This document shows, piece by piece, positions 44,959-54,724 of a stretch of 64,000 nucleotides of DNA. The notes beneath the pieces were generated by a model. The model made no database searches. It saw only the letters and a list, made by a program, of their open reading frames with translations, and was not told the DNA's origin. A program made the position numbers and the translations under genes. The stretch's first letter is position 1; every line of letters starts with the position of its first letter. Source of the DNA: Paucihalobacter ruber (GTDB lineage Bacteria; Bacteroidota; Bacteroidia; Flavobacteriales; Flavobacteriaceae); the NCBI RefSeq assembly GCF_006494535.1, contig NZ_VHIQ01000006.1, forward strand, positions 62,001-126,000, in the 5' to 3' direction.

Positions 44959-45884
44959 TATGCCAATAAAAATTTATAGAGTAACATTGAGAGCATTCCA
45001 AACAACATAATTATTTTGTATTCAAGGCTAATGAGTGAAAAGGTTTTTTTTGCTTTAGCCGAAAACAACTGAATACTGCAGTAAATTAATGGTAAAATAA
45101 CTGTTATAACAAAGTAAATAATGGCAATATTTTGTTTGTTTAAGTAGCTAAAAACATAGTAAATAACGCCAAAAACGGGTAAGAGAGAGAGAGCGAAAAT
45201 TATTCTTACAGCCCGATCGGTACCAACTAAAATGGGCAAAGATTTAACACCAACTTTATAATCGCCTTGAATATCTTCAACACTTTTAATTAATTCACGA
45301 ATAAAATTTAGAATGAATGCAAAAATAGCATAATCTAAAAGTATTTTAAAAATGGTCAATTGGGTGCTGCGGTTTTCGGGTGTTAACACAGGAAGTAATT
45401 CAAATACGCCGACTATTAAAATACTAAAACCAACCAATAACGAAACTGTTAAATGACCCACAAGAAATATATATTTTAGATAGGTAGCATATAAGTACAA
45501 AACTGCCGATATAATAATGAATAGCACAAAAAAAGCGCTTTTTTCGACTGTTTGAGCTACAATAAACCCTAAAAGCACACCCAAAAGATTTAATGCCAAA
45601 TACCAATTGAAAGCCAAGTTGCTACTGAGATGTTTATCGATGATTACACGGTTAGGATTATTAATTTGATCTGCTTCTACATCTTGAATATCGTTGATGA
45701 TATAACCGGCTGCTGCAAGACATACTGTTGACAGCACAAGAAGAGAAAATCCGTACCAATTTAAGGTAGATTGTACACCAAACTCAGGAATTAAAAGGCT
45801 AAATTTAATTAAGCATTGCATCAAAGCCAGCATTAATAAATTGGGCCATCTAACGAGTTTTAGAAAGTATTTTAATTTGTTCAT
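44958..45884 (-). CDS. UbiA-family prenyltransferase
   Basis: A 308-residue membrane prenyltransferase with about nine hydrophobic helices. The first aspartate motif NDIQDVEAD (64-72) binds the prenyl diphosphate through magnesium; the second is IQGDYKVGVKSLPI in loop 6. In flavobacteria I recall this gene being called geranylgeranylglycerol-phosphate geranylgeranyltransferase, an archaeal-lipid name. Menaquinone or another acceptor is also possible. It precedes maf and follows a small membrane protein. Confidence 0.87.
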   Translation of the reverse strand: MNKLKYFLKLVRWPNLLMLALMQCLIKFSLLIPEFGVQSTLNWYGFSLLVLSTVCLAAAGYIINDIQDVEADQINNPNRVIIDKHLSSNLAFNWYLALNLLGVLLGFIVAQTVEKSAFFVLFIIISAVLYLYATYLKYIFLVGHLTVSLLVGFSILIVGVFELLPVLTPENRSTQLTIFKILLDYAIFAFILNFIRELIKSVEDIQGDYKVGVKSLPILVGTDRAVRIIFALSLLPVFGVIYYVFSYLNKQNIAIIYFVITVILPLIYCSIQLFSAKAKKTFSLISLEYKIIMLFGMLSMLLYKFLLA

Positions 45885-45888
45885 AAAG

Positions 45889-46254
45889 TTATCGGGACAT
45901 GATTTGAGTGATGAGGTAAAAAATAATCCAAGCTACTATAAACGCTAATATAAGACTAGCGGCAATGGTGTGTTGTCGAACCCTTAATCGCTGTCTTCTA
46001 ATTTTGCGCTTAATGAACCTCTTGTCTTCATCGGTTAGATTACTGTGTAGAAAATCTATTTTATAATGTAATCGGGTTTCGTGGTGTAAACGTTCTTTAA
46101 CTTCAGAAAAAGGCAGTTTAGATTTTCGGTTAAAAACACCTTGGTTGTTGCCAAAACCTATGTAACCAAATCCCGTGCTATGTCTGCGTCTGGGTCTTTC
46201 CAATGTTATCAGATTAATCGTATTTGGCGTCAAAATTTTGTTGCCATTTGCCAT
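45889..46254 (-). CDS. Small basic membrane protein of unknown function
   Basis: A frame of 121 codons. The protein is basic, with an N-terminal LERPRRRHSTGFGYIGFG, a charged helical middle and one C-terminal transmembrane helix (about 97-117). No domain is recognised. With the ATG at 46254 the gene overlaps the KdsC-like gene by 41 bases, which is long; in-frame TTG codons at residues 8 and 18 exist, and the latter (46203) would remove the overlap. The gene is followed by the UbiA gene after four bases. Confidence 0.65.
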   Translation of the reverse strand: MANGNKILTPNTINLITLERPRRRHSTGFGYIGFGNNQGVFNRKSKLPFSEVKERLHHETRLHYKIDFLHSNLTDEDKRFIKRKIRRQRLRVRQHTIAASLILAFIVAWIIFYLITQIMSR

Positions 46255-46744
46255 GAACTTTTAGCACTTGTTCAATAACATCTCTTACACAACCTTTACC
46301 GCCGTCTTTATGGGAAATATAATGAGAAATGGCTTTTATTTCAGACACGGCGTCTTGCGGACAACAAGCCATACCAACCATTTGCATCACTTCGTAGTCG
46401 GGCAGATCGTCACCCATAAACAAAGCCTGTTCGGGTTGGATGTTGTAACTATCCATGTATTCCCGTAATTCGTCTTTTTTGTGATGGGCACCCAAATAAA
46501 TATCGGTTACGCCCAAGGCTTTTAATCGTTCTCTAACACCTTCGTTAGTGCCACCCGAAATAATGCATACGTTAAAACCTGCTTTTAGCGCTGCTTTGAT
46601 GGCATAGCCGTCTTTGGTGTGCATGGTACGCAGCATTTCGCCATTGGTGGTAATGGTAATGGTACCATCGGTTAAAACACCATCTACGTCAAAGACAAAG
46701 GTGGTAATATTTTTAAGATAAGTTTTATAACTACTTGATTCCAT
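46214..46744 (-). CDS. KdsC-like HAD phosphatase
   Basis: A 176-residue HAD-family enzyme without a cap domain. FVFDVDGVLTDGTI carries the nucleophile and acid Asp (D19 and D21), with the Lys and the GDDLPD motif near the C-terminus. KdsC removes phosphate from KDO 8-phosphate in lipid A core synthesis; the tetrameric capless form fits this size. It overlaps the DUF2520 gene by 14 bases and is the second gene of the run. Confidence 0.88.
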   Translation of the reverse strand: MESSSYKTYLKNITTFVFDVDGVLTDGTITITTNGEMLRTMHTKDGYAIKAALKAGFNVCIISGGTNEGVRERLKALGVTDIYLGAHHKKDELREYMDSYNIQPEQALFMGDDLPDYEVMQMVGMACCPQDAVSEIKAISHYISHKDGGKGCVRDVIEQVLKVHGKWQQNFDAKYD

Positions 46745-47492
46745 GTGTTTTTTTTATTGACTCGGTTAAAAGTTGGTAGATAGCTTCGTGATGTTGATTT
46801 TCAATCAGTTTCAAATGTCGCTTGATGGTTTTTTTATCGTTGCGTTTAGCCGGACCAGTTTGCGCTATAAAAGGTGACATTTCTTGCACTTTTAAGGCGG
46901 TTTCTAAGATTAAAGGTTTTAAAATATCGAATTCTACACCTTTATTATCGGTTATTTCATGCGCAACTCTGTATAGTTGATTCACAAAATTATTGGCAAA
47001 AACAGCAGCCAGATGTATTACTTGTCTTTGTTCTGTATCGATTATAACACTTTTGCAATTGAGTGCTTTGGCTAAATTAGCCAATAGGTCTAAATCTGAT
47101 TTGTTGGTAGATTCAATGCAAATGGGGACTTGAGAGAAATCGATGTCTCGATGTTTTGAGAAGGTCTGGAGGGGATAAAAGACAGCACGCCTGTTGTTTT
47201 GTCCCATGTGTCTGAAATGCAGACTCCCCGAAGTATGCGCTACCAATCGGTCTTTAAAAGGTAACTGTTTTGAAAGTTGCGCTATACTGTCGTCACTCAC
47301 TGCAATGATGTAGACATCAGCAACAACCAAATCGTTTAAATTATCGGTGATGTCTACGCTATTCTGGTAGGCGTAAATATGATCTAAACTTCTGTTATAC
47401 CATTGTACAAGGTTAACATTTTTAGCCTTAATAAAAACTCTGTAAAGATGGGTACCTACATTTCCGGCACCAAGAAGTACTACTGAAATCAT
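46731..47492 (-). CDS. Rossmann-fold DUF2520 protein
   Basis: A 253-residue protein with a NAD(P)-binding N-terminus (VVLLGAGNVGTHLYRVF) and a C-terminal helical DUF2520 domain with RQVIHLAAVFANNFVNQLY and the TGPAKRNDKKTIKRHL segment. It resembles F420-dependent NADP reductase/ketopantoate reductase-like folds; the reaction is not known to me. It heads a run: DUF2520, KdsC-like, small membrane protein, UbiA, Maf, lipoprotein. Confidence 0.85.
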   Translation of the reverse strand: MISVVLLGAGNVGTHLYRVFIKAKNVNLVQWYNRSLDHIYAYQNSVDITDNLNDLVVADVYIIAVSDDSIAQLSKQLPFKDRLVAHTSGSLHFRHMGQNNRRAVFYPLQTFSKHRDIDFSQVPICIESTNKSDLDLLANLAKALNCKSVIIDTEQRQVIHLAAVFANNFVNQLYRVAHEITDNKGVEFDILKPLILETALKVQEMSPFIAQTGPAKRNDKKTIKRHLKLIENQHHEAIYQLLTESIKKTHGIK

Positions 47493-47675
47493 GAGGCTAA
47501 AATAACCAAGTATTACGGTAAAAAAAAGAAAATCTAAAAGAGCTTTAAATTGAAAGATTCTCTTTATTGACTTTCACGAAGTTTTGCTTGTATTTAACAG
47601 TTTTATTAGATTTTGAGTAATAAGAATACAAACAAAAAGGCTTAATTTTGCAATTCAAAAAAAATTGCTTTCACC

Positions 47676-50600
47676 ATGCAGAAAAAAATTGCTCAGTTTT
47701 TATTCTCAACAAAATTAACGGCTGTACTTTTTATTGTTTTTGCGGTTGCTATGGCTGTAGGAACTTTCTTAGATGCAGGCGAAGAAACTTCTCCTACACC
47801 TTTTACAAGACAAGTTATTTACAATACCTGGTGGTTTGAGGCTATTATGGTGTTTTTCGTGATTAATTTTGTTGGAAATATCTTCAGATTTAAACTGTAT
47901 AAGCGTCCAAAATGGTCAACGTTGGTATTGCACCTGGCCTTTATATTTATTTTGGTCGGGGCATTTATAACTCGTTATATAGGCTATGAAGGCATGATGG
48001 CCATAAGAGAGGGCGATACAGAGCAAAGTTTTCTTTCTCAAAAAACTTATGTTACCGTTTATGTTGACGGCGATTACAAAATAGACGGTGTGCCGCAAAG
48101 ATGGGCCAAAGAGTATGAAGTTGATTTTTCTCATAGACTCAATAATAAATTTGAGCATACCATTTCTTACGATGACCAAAGAGTAGATATTTCTTTAGAA
48201 AAATTTATTAAGGGTGCTGAATTAGACGTCATTCCCGACGAAACCGGCGAAACCTATCTTAAAATGGTTGAATCTACAGGTGGTGCACCACATAATCACT
48301 TTTTAAAAGATCAGTCAGAAGCCTTATTGCACAACATCCCGTTTACGCTTAATAATCCAAAAAAAGGAGCTGTTAACATTACCGAAGTAGACGGGCAACT
48401 CTTTATTGAATCGCCATTTGAAGGTGAATTTATGACGATGGCCACCGGTACGCAAGGTGTTTTGTATAAAGACAGCATTCAACCACTGGCTTTGCGTTCC
48501 AGATACATTATTGGAAATTTACAAATGGTATTTCCAAAACCAATGGTGACCGGTAAATTTGATCTGGTTAAAAAATCTCAAATTTTAAAAGGTGATGAAG
48601 ATGGCATTGTTCTTAAAGTTAGCTCAAATGGTGAAACCACTTACATGAATTTATTAGGTGGTCAGTATATGAGTAATCCGTTTGTAAGTGAAGAGATTGC
48701 CGGACTCAAAATATCGGCTAAGTACGGCCCGAAGATTTTAGATTTGCCCTTTCAGATTAAATTAAACGATTTTATCGCAGAGCGCTACCCGGGTACAGAA
48801 AAGAGTTACTCTTCATACGAAAGTAAAGTAACCGTAATTGACCCCAATCAAGAGCCGTACGATTATAGAATTTATATGAATAATATTTTAGATCATGGTG
48901 GCTATAGATTTTTTCAAGCCAGTTTTGATCCCGATGAAAAGGGTACCATACTTTCTGTAAATCACGATTTTTGGGGAACATGGATTACCTACTTTGGTTA
49001 TTTTATGTTGTATTTTGGTTTGATCGCTATTTTATTCGATAGAAAGTCAAGGTTTGGTGAATTGGCAAAAATGCTTGAAAAAGTGAGAAAGAAAAAAACA
49101 AAGATTTTGGCAATCTTACTGATGTCGATTGGTTTAACAGGATTTTCTCAAGATCATTTTGAAGGTGATGGTCATGATCACAACACCAATATTTTACCGC
49201 CTACAAAAGCACAAATAGATTCCATATTAAGGTCTAACGTCGCGCCAATTGAACACGCGCAGAAATTTGGAAATTTGGTGGTGCAGGATTTTAGCGGACG
49301 CATGATGCCGGTTGATACTTATGCGTCAGAGTTAATTAGAAAGCTAAGTAAACAAGACCATTACGAAGATTTTAATGCCAATCAGCTATTGCTTTCTATG
49401 CAAGAAAGTCCGTTGTTATGGTATAACGTTCCTATTATTTATTTAAAACCTAAAAAAGGCGATTCTATCAGAAGCATCATAGGGGTTCATAAAGACGAAA
49501 AATATGTGTCTTTGATTGACTTTTTTAGCGAAAATGGTTCGTACAAGCTGGCGCCATATCTTGAGGATGCTTATCGGGCACAGGTTCCGAATGCTTTTCA
49601 AAAGGAATTTAAAGAAACAGATCAAAGGGTTAATTTGCTTTATAACACCATTGAAGGCCGAGCATTAAAGTTTTATCCAATTCCCGACGATGAAAATAAC
49701 ACATGGGTTTCGCCAATAGAGTTTAGAGAGAAAGATTTGCGTAGCCAGGTGGCAGATAGTATGTATGCCAATTTTATTAATAACGGTTTTTCAACTTATT
49801 TGTTCAGTCTGAATAATGCCAAACAGTCTGGCGATTTTACCCAAGCTGAAAATATTTTAAACGGTCTAACCAAAATTCAAAATACCTATGGCAGCGCAGT
49901 TATGCTGAACGAGCAAAAAGTAAAAGCTGAAGTTGCATACAATAAATACGATATTTTTAAAAGATTGTTTAGCTGGTATTTGTATGCCGGTGTACTGATG
50001 TTTGTGTTACTGATGATGCAAATATTTAAATATAAAAGCAGGCCTTTAGATATTGCGGTCAATATATCTAAATACATCATTTTTGGCCTTTTTCTTGTTC
50101 ACACTTTAGGATTAATTGCCAGATGGTATATTTCAGGTCATGCGCCATGGAGCGACGCCTATGAGTCTATGATTTACGTGGCCTGGGCTACCATGGGAAT
50201 GGGTTTGGCTTTTGGAAGAAAAAGCGATTTAACCATTGCTTCAACGGCATTTGTAACTGCCATGATTTTAATGATTGCTCACTGGAATTGGATGGATCCT
50301 GCCATAGCCAATTTGCAGCCGGTTTTAGATAGTTATTGGTTAATGATTCATGTGGCGGTAATCGTTGGTAGTTACGGTCCGTTTACCATTGGAATGGTCT
50401 TGGGTGTAGTGACGCTTTTACTGATGATTTTTACCACAAAAGAGAATAAAATTAGAATGGATATCAACATCAAAGAGTTGGTAATAATAAATGAACTGGC
50501 CTTAACCGTAGGTTTGGTTATGCTTACTATTGGTAATTTCTTAGGTGGTATGTGGGCTAACGAAAGTTGGGGGCGTTACTGGGGTTGGGATCCAAAAGAA

Positions 50601-50876
50601 ACCTGGGCGTTGATTAGTATTATGGTATACGCGTTTGTGATACACATGCGTTTGGTTCCGGGATTACGTGGCAGGTGGTTTTTTAGTTTGATGTCGGTCA
50701 TTGCATTTGGAAGTATCATCATGACCTACTTTGGGGTGAATTTTTATTTGGCTGGATTGCATTCATACGCCAGCGGCGATCAAATACTGAGCTATCAATT
50801 TATTGGCGGGAGTTGCGCCGTAGTTGCTATTCTTGGGGCTTTGGCTTACAGAAAGTATAAGCGGTTTTATGCGTAA
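47676..50876 (+). CDS. ccsBA: Fused cytochrome c maturation protein CcsBA
   Basis: A 1066-residue fusion of ResB/CcsB (N-terminal half, membrane helices near 12-34, 51-68, 80-105, then a large periplasmic beta region and a helix near 435-455) and CcsA (C-terminal half). The CcsA tryptophan-rich haem-binding motif GRYWGWDPKETWALIS lies near residue 970. System II enzymes carry haem out and attach it to CxxCH apocytochromes. The fusion is usual in Bacteroidota and epsilonproteobacteria. A -7 box TAATTTTG (47643-47650) stands before the ATG. Confidence 0.92.
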   Translation: MQKKIAQFLFSTKLTAVLFIVFAVAMAVGTFLDAGEETSPTPFTRQVIYNTWWFEAIMVFFVINFVGNIFRFKLYKRPKWSTLVLHLAFIFILVGAFITRYIGYEGMMAIREGDTEQSFLSQKTYVTVYVDGDYKIDGVPQRWAKEYEVDFSHRLNNKFEHTISYDDQRVDISLEKFIKGAELDVIPDETGETYLKMVESTGGAPHNHFLKDQSEALLHNIPFTLNNPKKGAVNITEVDGQLFIESPFEGEFMTMATGTQGVLYKDSIQPLALRSRYIIGNLQMVFPKPMVTGKFDLVKKSQILKGDEDGIVLKVSSNGETTYMNLLGGQYMSNPFVSEEIAGLKISAKYGPKILDLPFQIKLNDFIAERYPGTEKSYSSYESKVTVIDPNQEPYDYRIYMNNILDHGGYRFFQASFDPDEKGTILSVNHDFWGTWITYFGYFMLYFGLIAILFDRKSRFGELAKMLEKVRKKKTKILAILLMSIGLTGFSQDHFEGDGHDHNTNILPPTKAQIDSILRSNVAPIEHAQKFGNLVVQDFSGRMMPVDTYASELIRKLSKQDHYEDFNANQLLLSMQESPLLWYNVPIIYLKPKKGDSIRSIIGVHKDEKYVSLIDFFSENGSYKLAPYLEDAYRAQVPNAFQKEFKETDQRVNLLYNTIEGRALKFYPIPDDENNTWVSPIEFREKDLRSQVADSMYANFINNGFSTYLFSLNNAKQSGDFTQAENILNGLTKIQNTYGSAVMLNEQKVKAEVAYNKYDIFKRLFSWYLYAGVLMFVLLMMQIFKYKSRPLDIAVNISKYIIFGLFLVHTLGLIARWYISGHAPWSDAYESMIYVAWATMGMGLAFGRKSDLTIASTAFVTAMILMIAHWNWMDPAIANLQPVLDSYWLMIHVAVIVGSYGPFTIGMVLGVVTLLLMIFTTKENKIRMDINIKELVIINELALTVGLVMLTIGNFLGGMWANESWGRYWGWDPKETWALISIMVYAFVIHMRLVPGLRGRWFFSLMSVIAFGSIIMTYFGVNFYLAGLHSYASGDQILSYQFIGGSCAVVAILGALAYRKYKRFYA

Positions 50877-50878
50877 AT

Positions 50879-51008
50879 CAGACACGAATTTCACGAATTT
50901 GCACTAATTATTAAGGTTAATCCGACATAATTTTTAGCGTTTAAAAGCTGATAAAATCATATTTGTCCGCATTATTTATTCCGCGAGAATCCGTGAAATT
51001 AGTGTCTG
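50879..51008. repeat. Imperfect inverted repeat between ccsBA and the FAH gene
   Basis: The left arm CAGACACGAATTTCACGAATT (50879-50899) and right arm GAATCCGTGAAATTAGTGTCTG (50987-51008) are imperfect reverse complements, with about 87 AT-rich bases between. The left arm begins right after the ccsBA stop. No T-run follows, so it is not a normal terminator. Confidence 0.7.
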
Positions 51009-51014
51009 TTTATT

Positions 51015-52304
51015 TTACTTTTTCTTAGGATTAAAAACTGGTAATAGTTGATTCACCACACTTCCAAAACCAATTCTAACATCGTCATTTTCGCAGTAGC
51101 CTCGCATAATCACCGTATCAAAATCGTTGATGAATTTGCGCTCGCTGCCATCTTTCATTTTTATTGGTTTTTCGCCACGCCAGGTTAATTCTAGCATAGA
51201 GCCGTAAGTATCGGGTGTTGGACCTGAAATGGTGCCACTTCCCATCATGTCTCCCGAATTTACCGGACAACCATTAACAGTATGGTGTGCCAGTTGTTGT
51301 ACCATATTCCAGTACATATATTTAAAGTTAGATCTGGAAACAACGGTTTCCTTCGCGCCTTTAGGTTTGATGGCTACTTCTAGATTGATGTCAAAACTTT
51401 TATTTCCGGAATACTGCAAATAGGGAAGTAGCGGTTTCACCGGTTTTGGACCCTTTACTCTAAAAGGTTCTAATGCGTCTAGTGTTACAATCCATGGAGA
51501 TACCGACGAGGCAAAATTCTTTCCTAAGAATGGTCCTAGTGGTACATATTCCCACTTTTGAATATCTCTGGCACTCCAGTCGTTAAATAAAACGAGCCCG
51601 AAAATGTATTCTTCGGCTTCTTCAATGGGTATGGGTTCACCTAAATCGTTGGCATCGGTGGTTATAAATGCCATTTCCAATTCAAAGTCTACCAGTTGAG
51701 ACGGTGCCAAAACAGGCGTGTCACTCCCTGCAGGTAAAATTTGACCTTGAGGTCTGTGAATAGGTATTCCCGAAGGAATTATTGATGAACTTCTGCCGTG
51801 GTAACCAACCGGAATATGCAACCAGTTTGGCAACAAAGCATTTTCCGGATCCCTAAACATTTTACCAACATTAGTGGCATGCTCAAGACTGCTATAAAAA
51901 TCGGTATAATCGCCCACCAAAACTGGTAGTTTCATTTCTATTTCGTCTAAACGAAACAATACAATTTCTTTGTGTTTTTTATTATCTCTTAAGGTGGGAT
52001 TGTTACTGTCAAATATTTCGGCTACCCGATTTCTTACAGCACGCCAGGTTTTGCGGCCGTCTGCAATAAAATCGTTTAGTGAATCTTGCAGAAAAATATC
52101 ATCGGTTAAAGGAATACCATCAAAATATCCTAATTGATGTAAAGCCCCTAAATCAATGGCCGTATCTCCAATTCGCGTACCAATGGTAATGATGTCCTCT
52201 CTGGTTAAAAACACACCAAAAGGAATGTTCTGAATAGGGAAATCTGAAGTTTTACTTACATGTAACCATGAACTGCGGTTGGGATTATTGGCTGATAACG
52301 GCAT
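51015..52304 (-). CDS. Fumarylacetoacetase
   Basis: A 429-residue enzyme of eukaryotic-type length. The N-terminal SH3-like domain is followed by the FAH beta-roll with the metal-binding EMKLPVLVGDYTDFYSSLEHATNVG, HIPVGYHGRSSSI, DFELEMAFI and GSGTISGP. It splits fumarylacetoacetate to fumarate and acetoacetate, the last step of tyrosine breakdown. The other tyrosine-pathway genes are not next to it. The divergent glyA shares its promoter region. The end lies just after the inverted repeat. Confidence 0.95.
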   Translation of the reverse strand: MPLSANNPNRSSWLHVSKTSDFPIQNIPFGVFLTREDIITIGTRIGDTAIDLGALHQLGYFDGIPLTDDIFLQDSLNDFIADGRKTWRAVRNRVAEIFDSNNPTLRDNKKHKEIVLFRLDEIEMKLPVLVGDYTDFYSSLEHATNVGKMFRDPENALLPNWLHIPVGYHGRSSSIIPSGIPIHRPQGQILPAGSDTPVLAPSQLVDFELEMAFITTDANDLGEPIPIEEAEEYIFGLVLFNDWSARDIQKWEYVPLGPFLGKNFASSVSPWIVTLDALEPFRVKGPKPVKPLLPYLQYSGNKSFDINLEVAIKPKGAKETVVSRSNFKYMYWNMVQQLAHHTVNGCPVNSGDMMGSGTISGPTPDTYGSMLELTWRGEKPIKMKDGSERKFINDFDTVIMRGYCENDDVRIGFGSVVNQLLPVFNPKKK

Positions 52305-52414
52305 CTTGAATTGTTGATTAAATTTTAATAAATATCATTCAAATATATGTTTTTTGCTGTATTAAACTAATGCTTATTGTTATTTTTGACAAAAAATTAA
52401 ACATTATAAGCGCT

Positions 52415-53689
52415 ATGGAACGTGACCATCAAATTTTTGAATTGATTCAAGCCGAAAAAGACAGACAAATAAATGGAATAGAACTTATTGCTTCCGAAAA
52501 CTTTGTGAGCGATCAGGTAATGGAGGCTGCCGGTTCTGTACTTACCAACAAATACGCCGAAGGTTATCCGGGTAAGCGTTATTATGGCGGTTGCGAGGTT
52601 GTTGATGAGGTAGAGCAAATAGCCATTGACAGAGCTAAAACCTTGTTTGGTGCAGACTATGCTAATGTACAGCCACACTCTGGTAGTCAAGCAAATACAG
52701 CCGTTTTTCACGCTATTTTAAATCCCGGAGACAAGATATTAGGATTTGATTTGTCGCATGGTGGTCATTTAACCCACGGTTCTCCTGTGAATTTTTCGGG
52801 AAAACTTTACAAACCTTCGTTTTATGGAGTTGAAAAAGAATCTGGTGTTTTAAACTACAATACCATCAGTGATATTGCAGAAAAAGAAAGACCACAGCTA
52901 ATAATTGCAGGTGCTTCGGCTTACTCAAGAGATATCGATTTTAAGAAATTCAGAGAAATTGCCGATAATGTTGGAGCCTTGTTGTTGGCTGATATTTCAC
53001 ATCCTTCAGGATTAATTGCTAAGGGTATTTTAAACGATCCAATACCGCATTGTCACGTGGTTACCACAACTACTCATAAAACACTTCGCGGCCCGCGTGG
53101 TGGAATGATTTTAATGGGTAAAGATTTTGAAAATCCATTCGGACAAACATTAAAAAACGGCAATTTAAAAATGATGTCGTCATTATTTGACGGCGGTGTA
53201 TTTCCTGGAAATCAAGGCGGACCGTTAGAACACATTATTGCAGCAAAAGCCATTGCATTTGGCGAAGCTTTAAGCGATTCGTTTATGCATTACATTCTTC
53301 AAGTAAAGAAAAATGCAGATGCAATGGCCAAAGCATTGGTGGCAAAAGATTATTATATTATTTCTGGTGGGACAGACAACCATATGATGTTGATTGATTT
53401 ACGCAATAAAAATATTACAGGTAAAGAAGCCGAAGCTGCACTTGGTAAGGCCGATATTACGGTTAATAAAAATATGGTGCCCTTTGACGATAAAAGTCCG
53501 TTTGTAACGTCGGGCATTAGAGTGGGAACCGCTGCCATTACTACCAGAGGTTTAAAAGAAACCGATATGGAAACCATTGTAGGCTATATTGATGAAGCTA
53601 TTACAAATTTCCAGGATGATACTAAATTAGAAACTATTGCAGATAAGATTAATGAGATGATGAGCAGTAGACCTTTATTTGCCGATTAA
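52415..53689 (+). CDS. glyA: Serine hydroxymethyltransferase
   Basis: A 424-residue PLP enzyme. [19 protein letters not shown], the active-site lysine in [14 protein letters not shown], and the DVTTHKTL-like context mark SHMT, which swaps serine and glycine with tetrahydrofolate. I start at the ATG at 52415 (MERDHQIF); an earlier ATG at 52370 would lie before the -7 box TATTTTTG (52381-52388). A hairpin lies between its stop and the convergent S1-like gene. Confidence 0.96.
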   Translation: MERDHQIFELIQAEKDRQINGIELIASENFVSDQVMEAAGSVLTNKYAEGYPGKRYYGGCEVVDEVEQIAIDRAKTLFGADYANVQPHSGSQANTAVFHAILNPGDKILGFDLSHGGHLTHGSPVNFSGKLYKPSFYGVEKESGVLNYNTISDIAEKERPQLIIAGASAYSRDIDFKKFREIADNVGALLLADISHPSGLIAKGILNDPIPHCHVVTTTTHKTLRGPRGGMILMGKDFENPFGQTLKNGNLKMMSSLFDGGVFPGNQGGPLEHIIAAKAIAFGEALSDSFMHYILQVKKNADAMAKALVAKDYYIISGGTDNHMMLIDLRNKNITGKEAEAALGKADITVNKNMVPFDDKSPFVTSGIRVGTAAITTRGLKETDMETIVGYIDEAITNFQDDTKLETIADKINEMMSSRPLFAD

Positions 53690-53746
53690 TTTCTGTTAAG
53701 GTTTATTGTTGAAGAGCTTCTTTGAACTAATTTCAACAAAGTTTCG

Positions 53747-53798
53747 AAAAAAACTTTATCCTTTCTAGGTATTGTTTTTTTAGCAATAAAGGTTTTTT
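53747..53798. terminator. Probable two-way terminator between glyA and the S1-like gene
   Basis: AAAAAACTTTAT and ATAAAGGTTTTTT pair with a single bulge around an AT-rich loop. A- and T-runs lie at the ends. It overlaps the S1-like gene stop by two bases. Confidence 0.5.
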
Positions 53799-54699
53799 AC
53801 TGACTTTCGTTGATTTTTATAAATTCTGAAACAAATTGGTGGTTCTTGCTAATTCTCATAACTTTACAGGTTATAGTACTATTGGCATTTAAACTTTTCA
53901 AGGCCCTTTTATTGCTTCTTTTAATTTTTAAGTTGTCTTTATTGATGTGAATAAATGTTTTGAATTTACCATCAATATAGAATGTTCGTCTTCCATCTTC
54001 TTCCTCTTTTAATATTGCAGTTTGTTCTGTTCCTACGAGTTTTTGTAAGTCTTCTGTAAACCATTCTTTTTGCAGGTTTTTTGTTCCGAGAATTAGCTCA
54101 CCTCTATGAGCAGGTTTATTTATTTGAAGCCCATGGAAATAAGTTGTTACCACATCTCCGGGGACGGCTTCTATTAGTGTTACGTCGTTTTTAATTACTG
54201 TTTTGTGAATTAAGCCTACAAAACTTCCAAATTCCCAATTAAAATGATACCCTAAATCTACAAACATACCGTATTTAGATTTTTGTATCACTATACATTC
54301 ATATTCTTGAAGCTTTTTAAGTTCTTTAGGTTTAAAAGTATGATTTTCAGCGTCAATTATTACTTTTACAGGTGTGTCGTTGTCGTCGATACTGTAAATA
54401 ATACAAAAAAATTCCTTTCCTATTAAATGTTTTGATACGGCCAACCAATGATCTAAACTTTTATAGGTCCAAGGCATATGAAAGTATGAGACAAAAGCGA
54501 ACAATCCACCTACTTTAACTACAAAACCCTTTCGTTTGGCGGATACTATTTGAAAAGGTAGATTTTTTTGAAGTCTTTTAGCTTCTTTGACATTATTGAC
54601 TAATTCAAAAAGATAATCTGGTTTTTCTTGTTTTTTCTTAGAGTTAAATCTGCTTTTAAGAAGGGTTTTTATTTTTTTCCAAATCGCTGTCATTAACAT
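53797..54699 (-). CDS. Protein with three S1-like segments, otherwise unknown
   Basis: A 300-residue basic protein without a signal peptide. After a charged, Lys-rich N-terminus (1-47) come three segments that each look like an S1/OB beta-barrel: 48-75 (FQIVSAKRKGFVVKVGGLFAFV), 132-165 (YECIVIQKSKYGMFVDLGYH, then GLIHKT) and about 224-292. The second is the best S1 match (GMFVDLG, FVGLIH). This suggests nucleic acid binding, probably RNA, in the cytoplasm. I recognise no family. It stands alone between the convergent glyA gene and the beta-helix lipoprotein gene 25 bases upstream. Confidence 0.55.
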   Translation of the reverse strand: MLMTAIWKKIKTLLKSRFNSKKKQEKPDYLFELVNNVKEAKRLQKNLPFQIVSAKRKGFVVKVGGLFAFVSYFHMPWTYKSLDHWLAVSKHLIGKEFFCIIYSIDDNDTPVKVIIDAENHTFKPKELKKLQEYECIVIQKSKYGMFVDLGYHFNWEFGSFVGLIHKTVIKNDVTLIEAVPGDVVTTYFHGLQINKPAHRGELILGTKNLQKEWFTEDLQKLVGTEQTAILKEEEDGRRTFYIDGKFKTFIHINKDNLKIKRSNKRALKSLNANSTITCKVMRISKNHQFVSEFIKINESQ

Positions 54700-54724
54700 A
54701 AATTATTGCTTTTGTCAATTCAAA

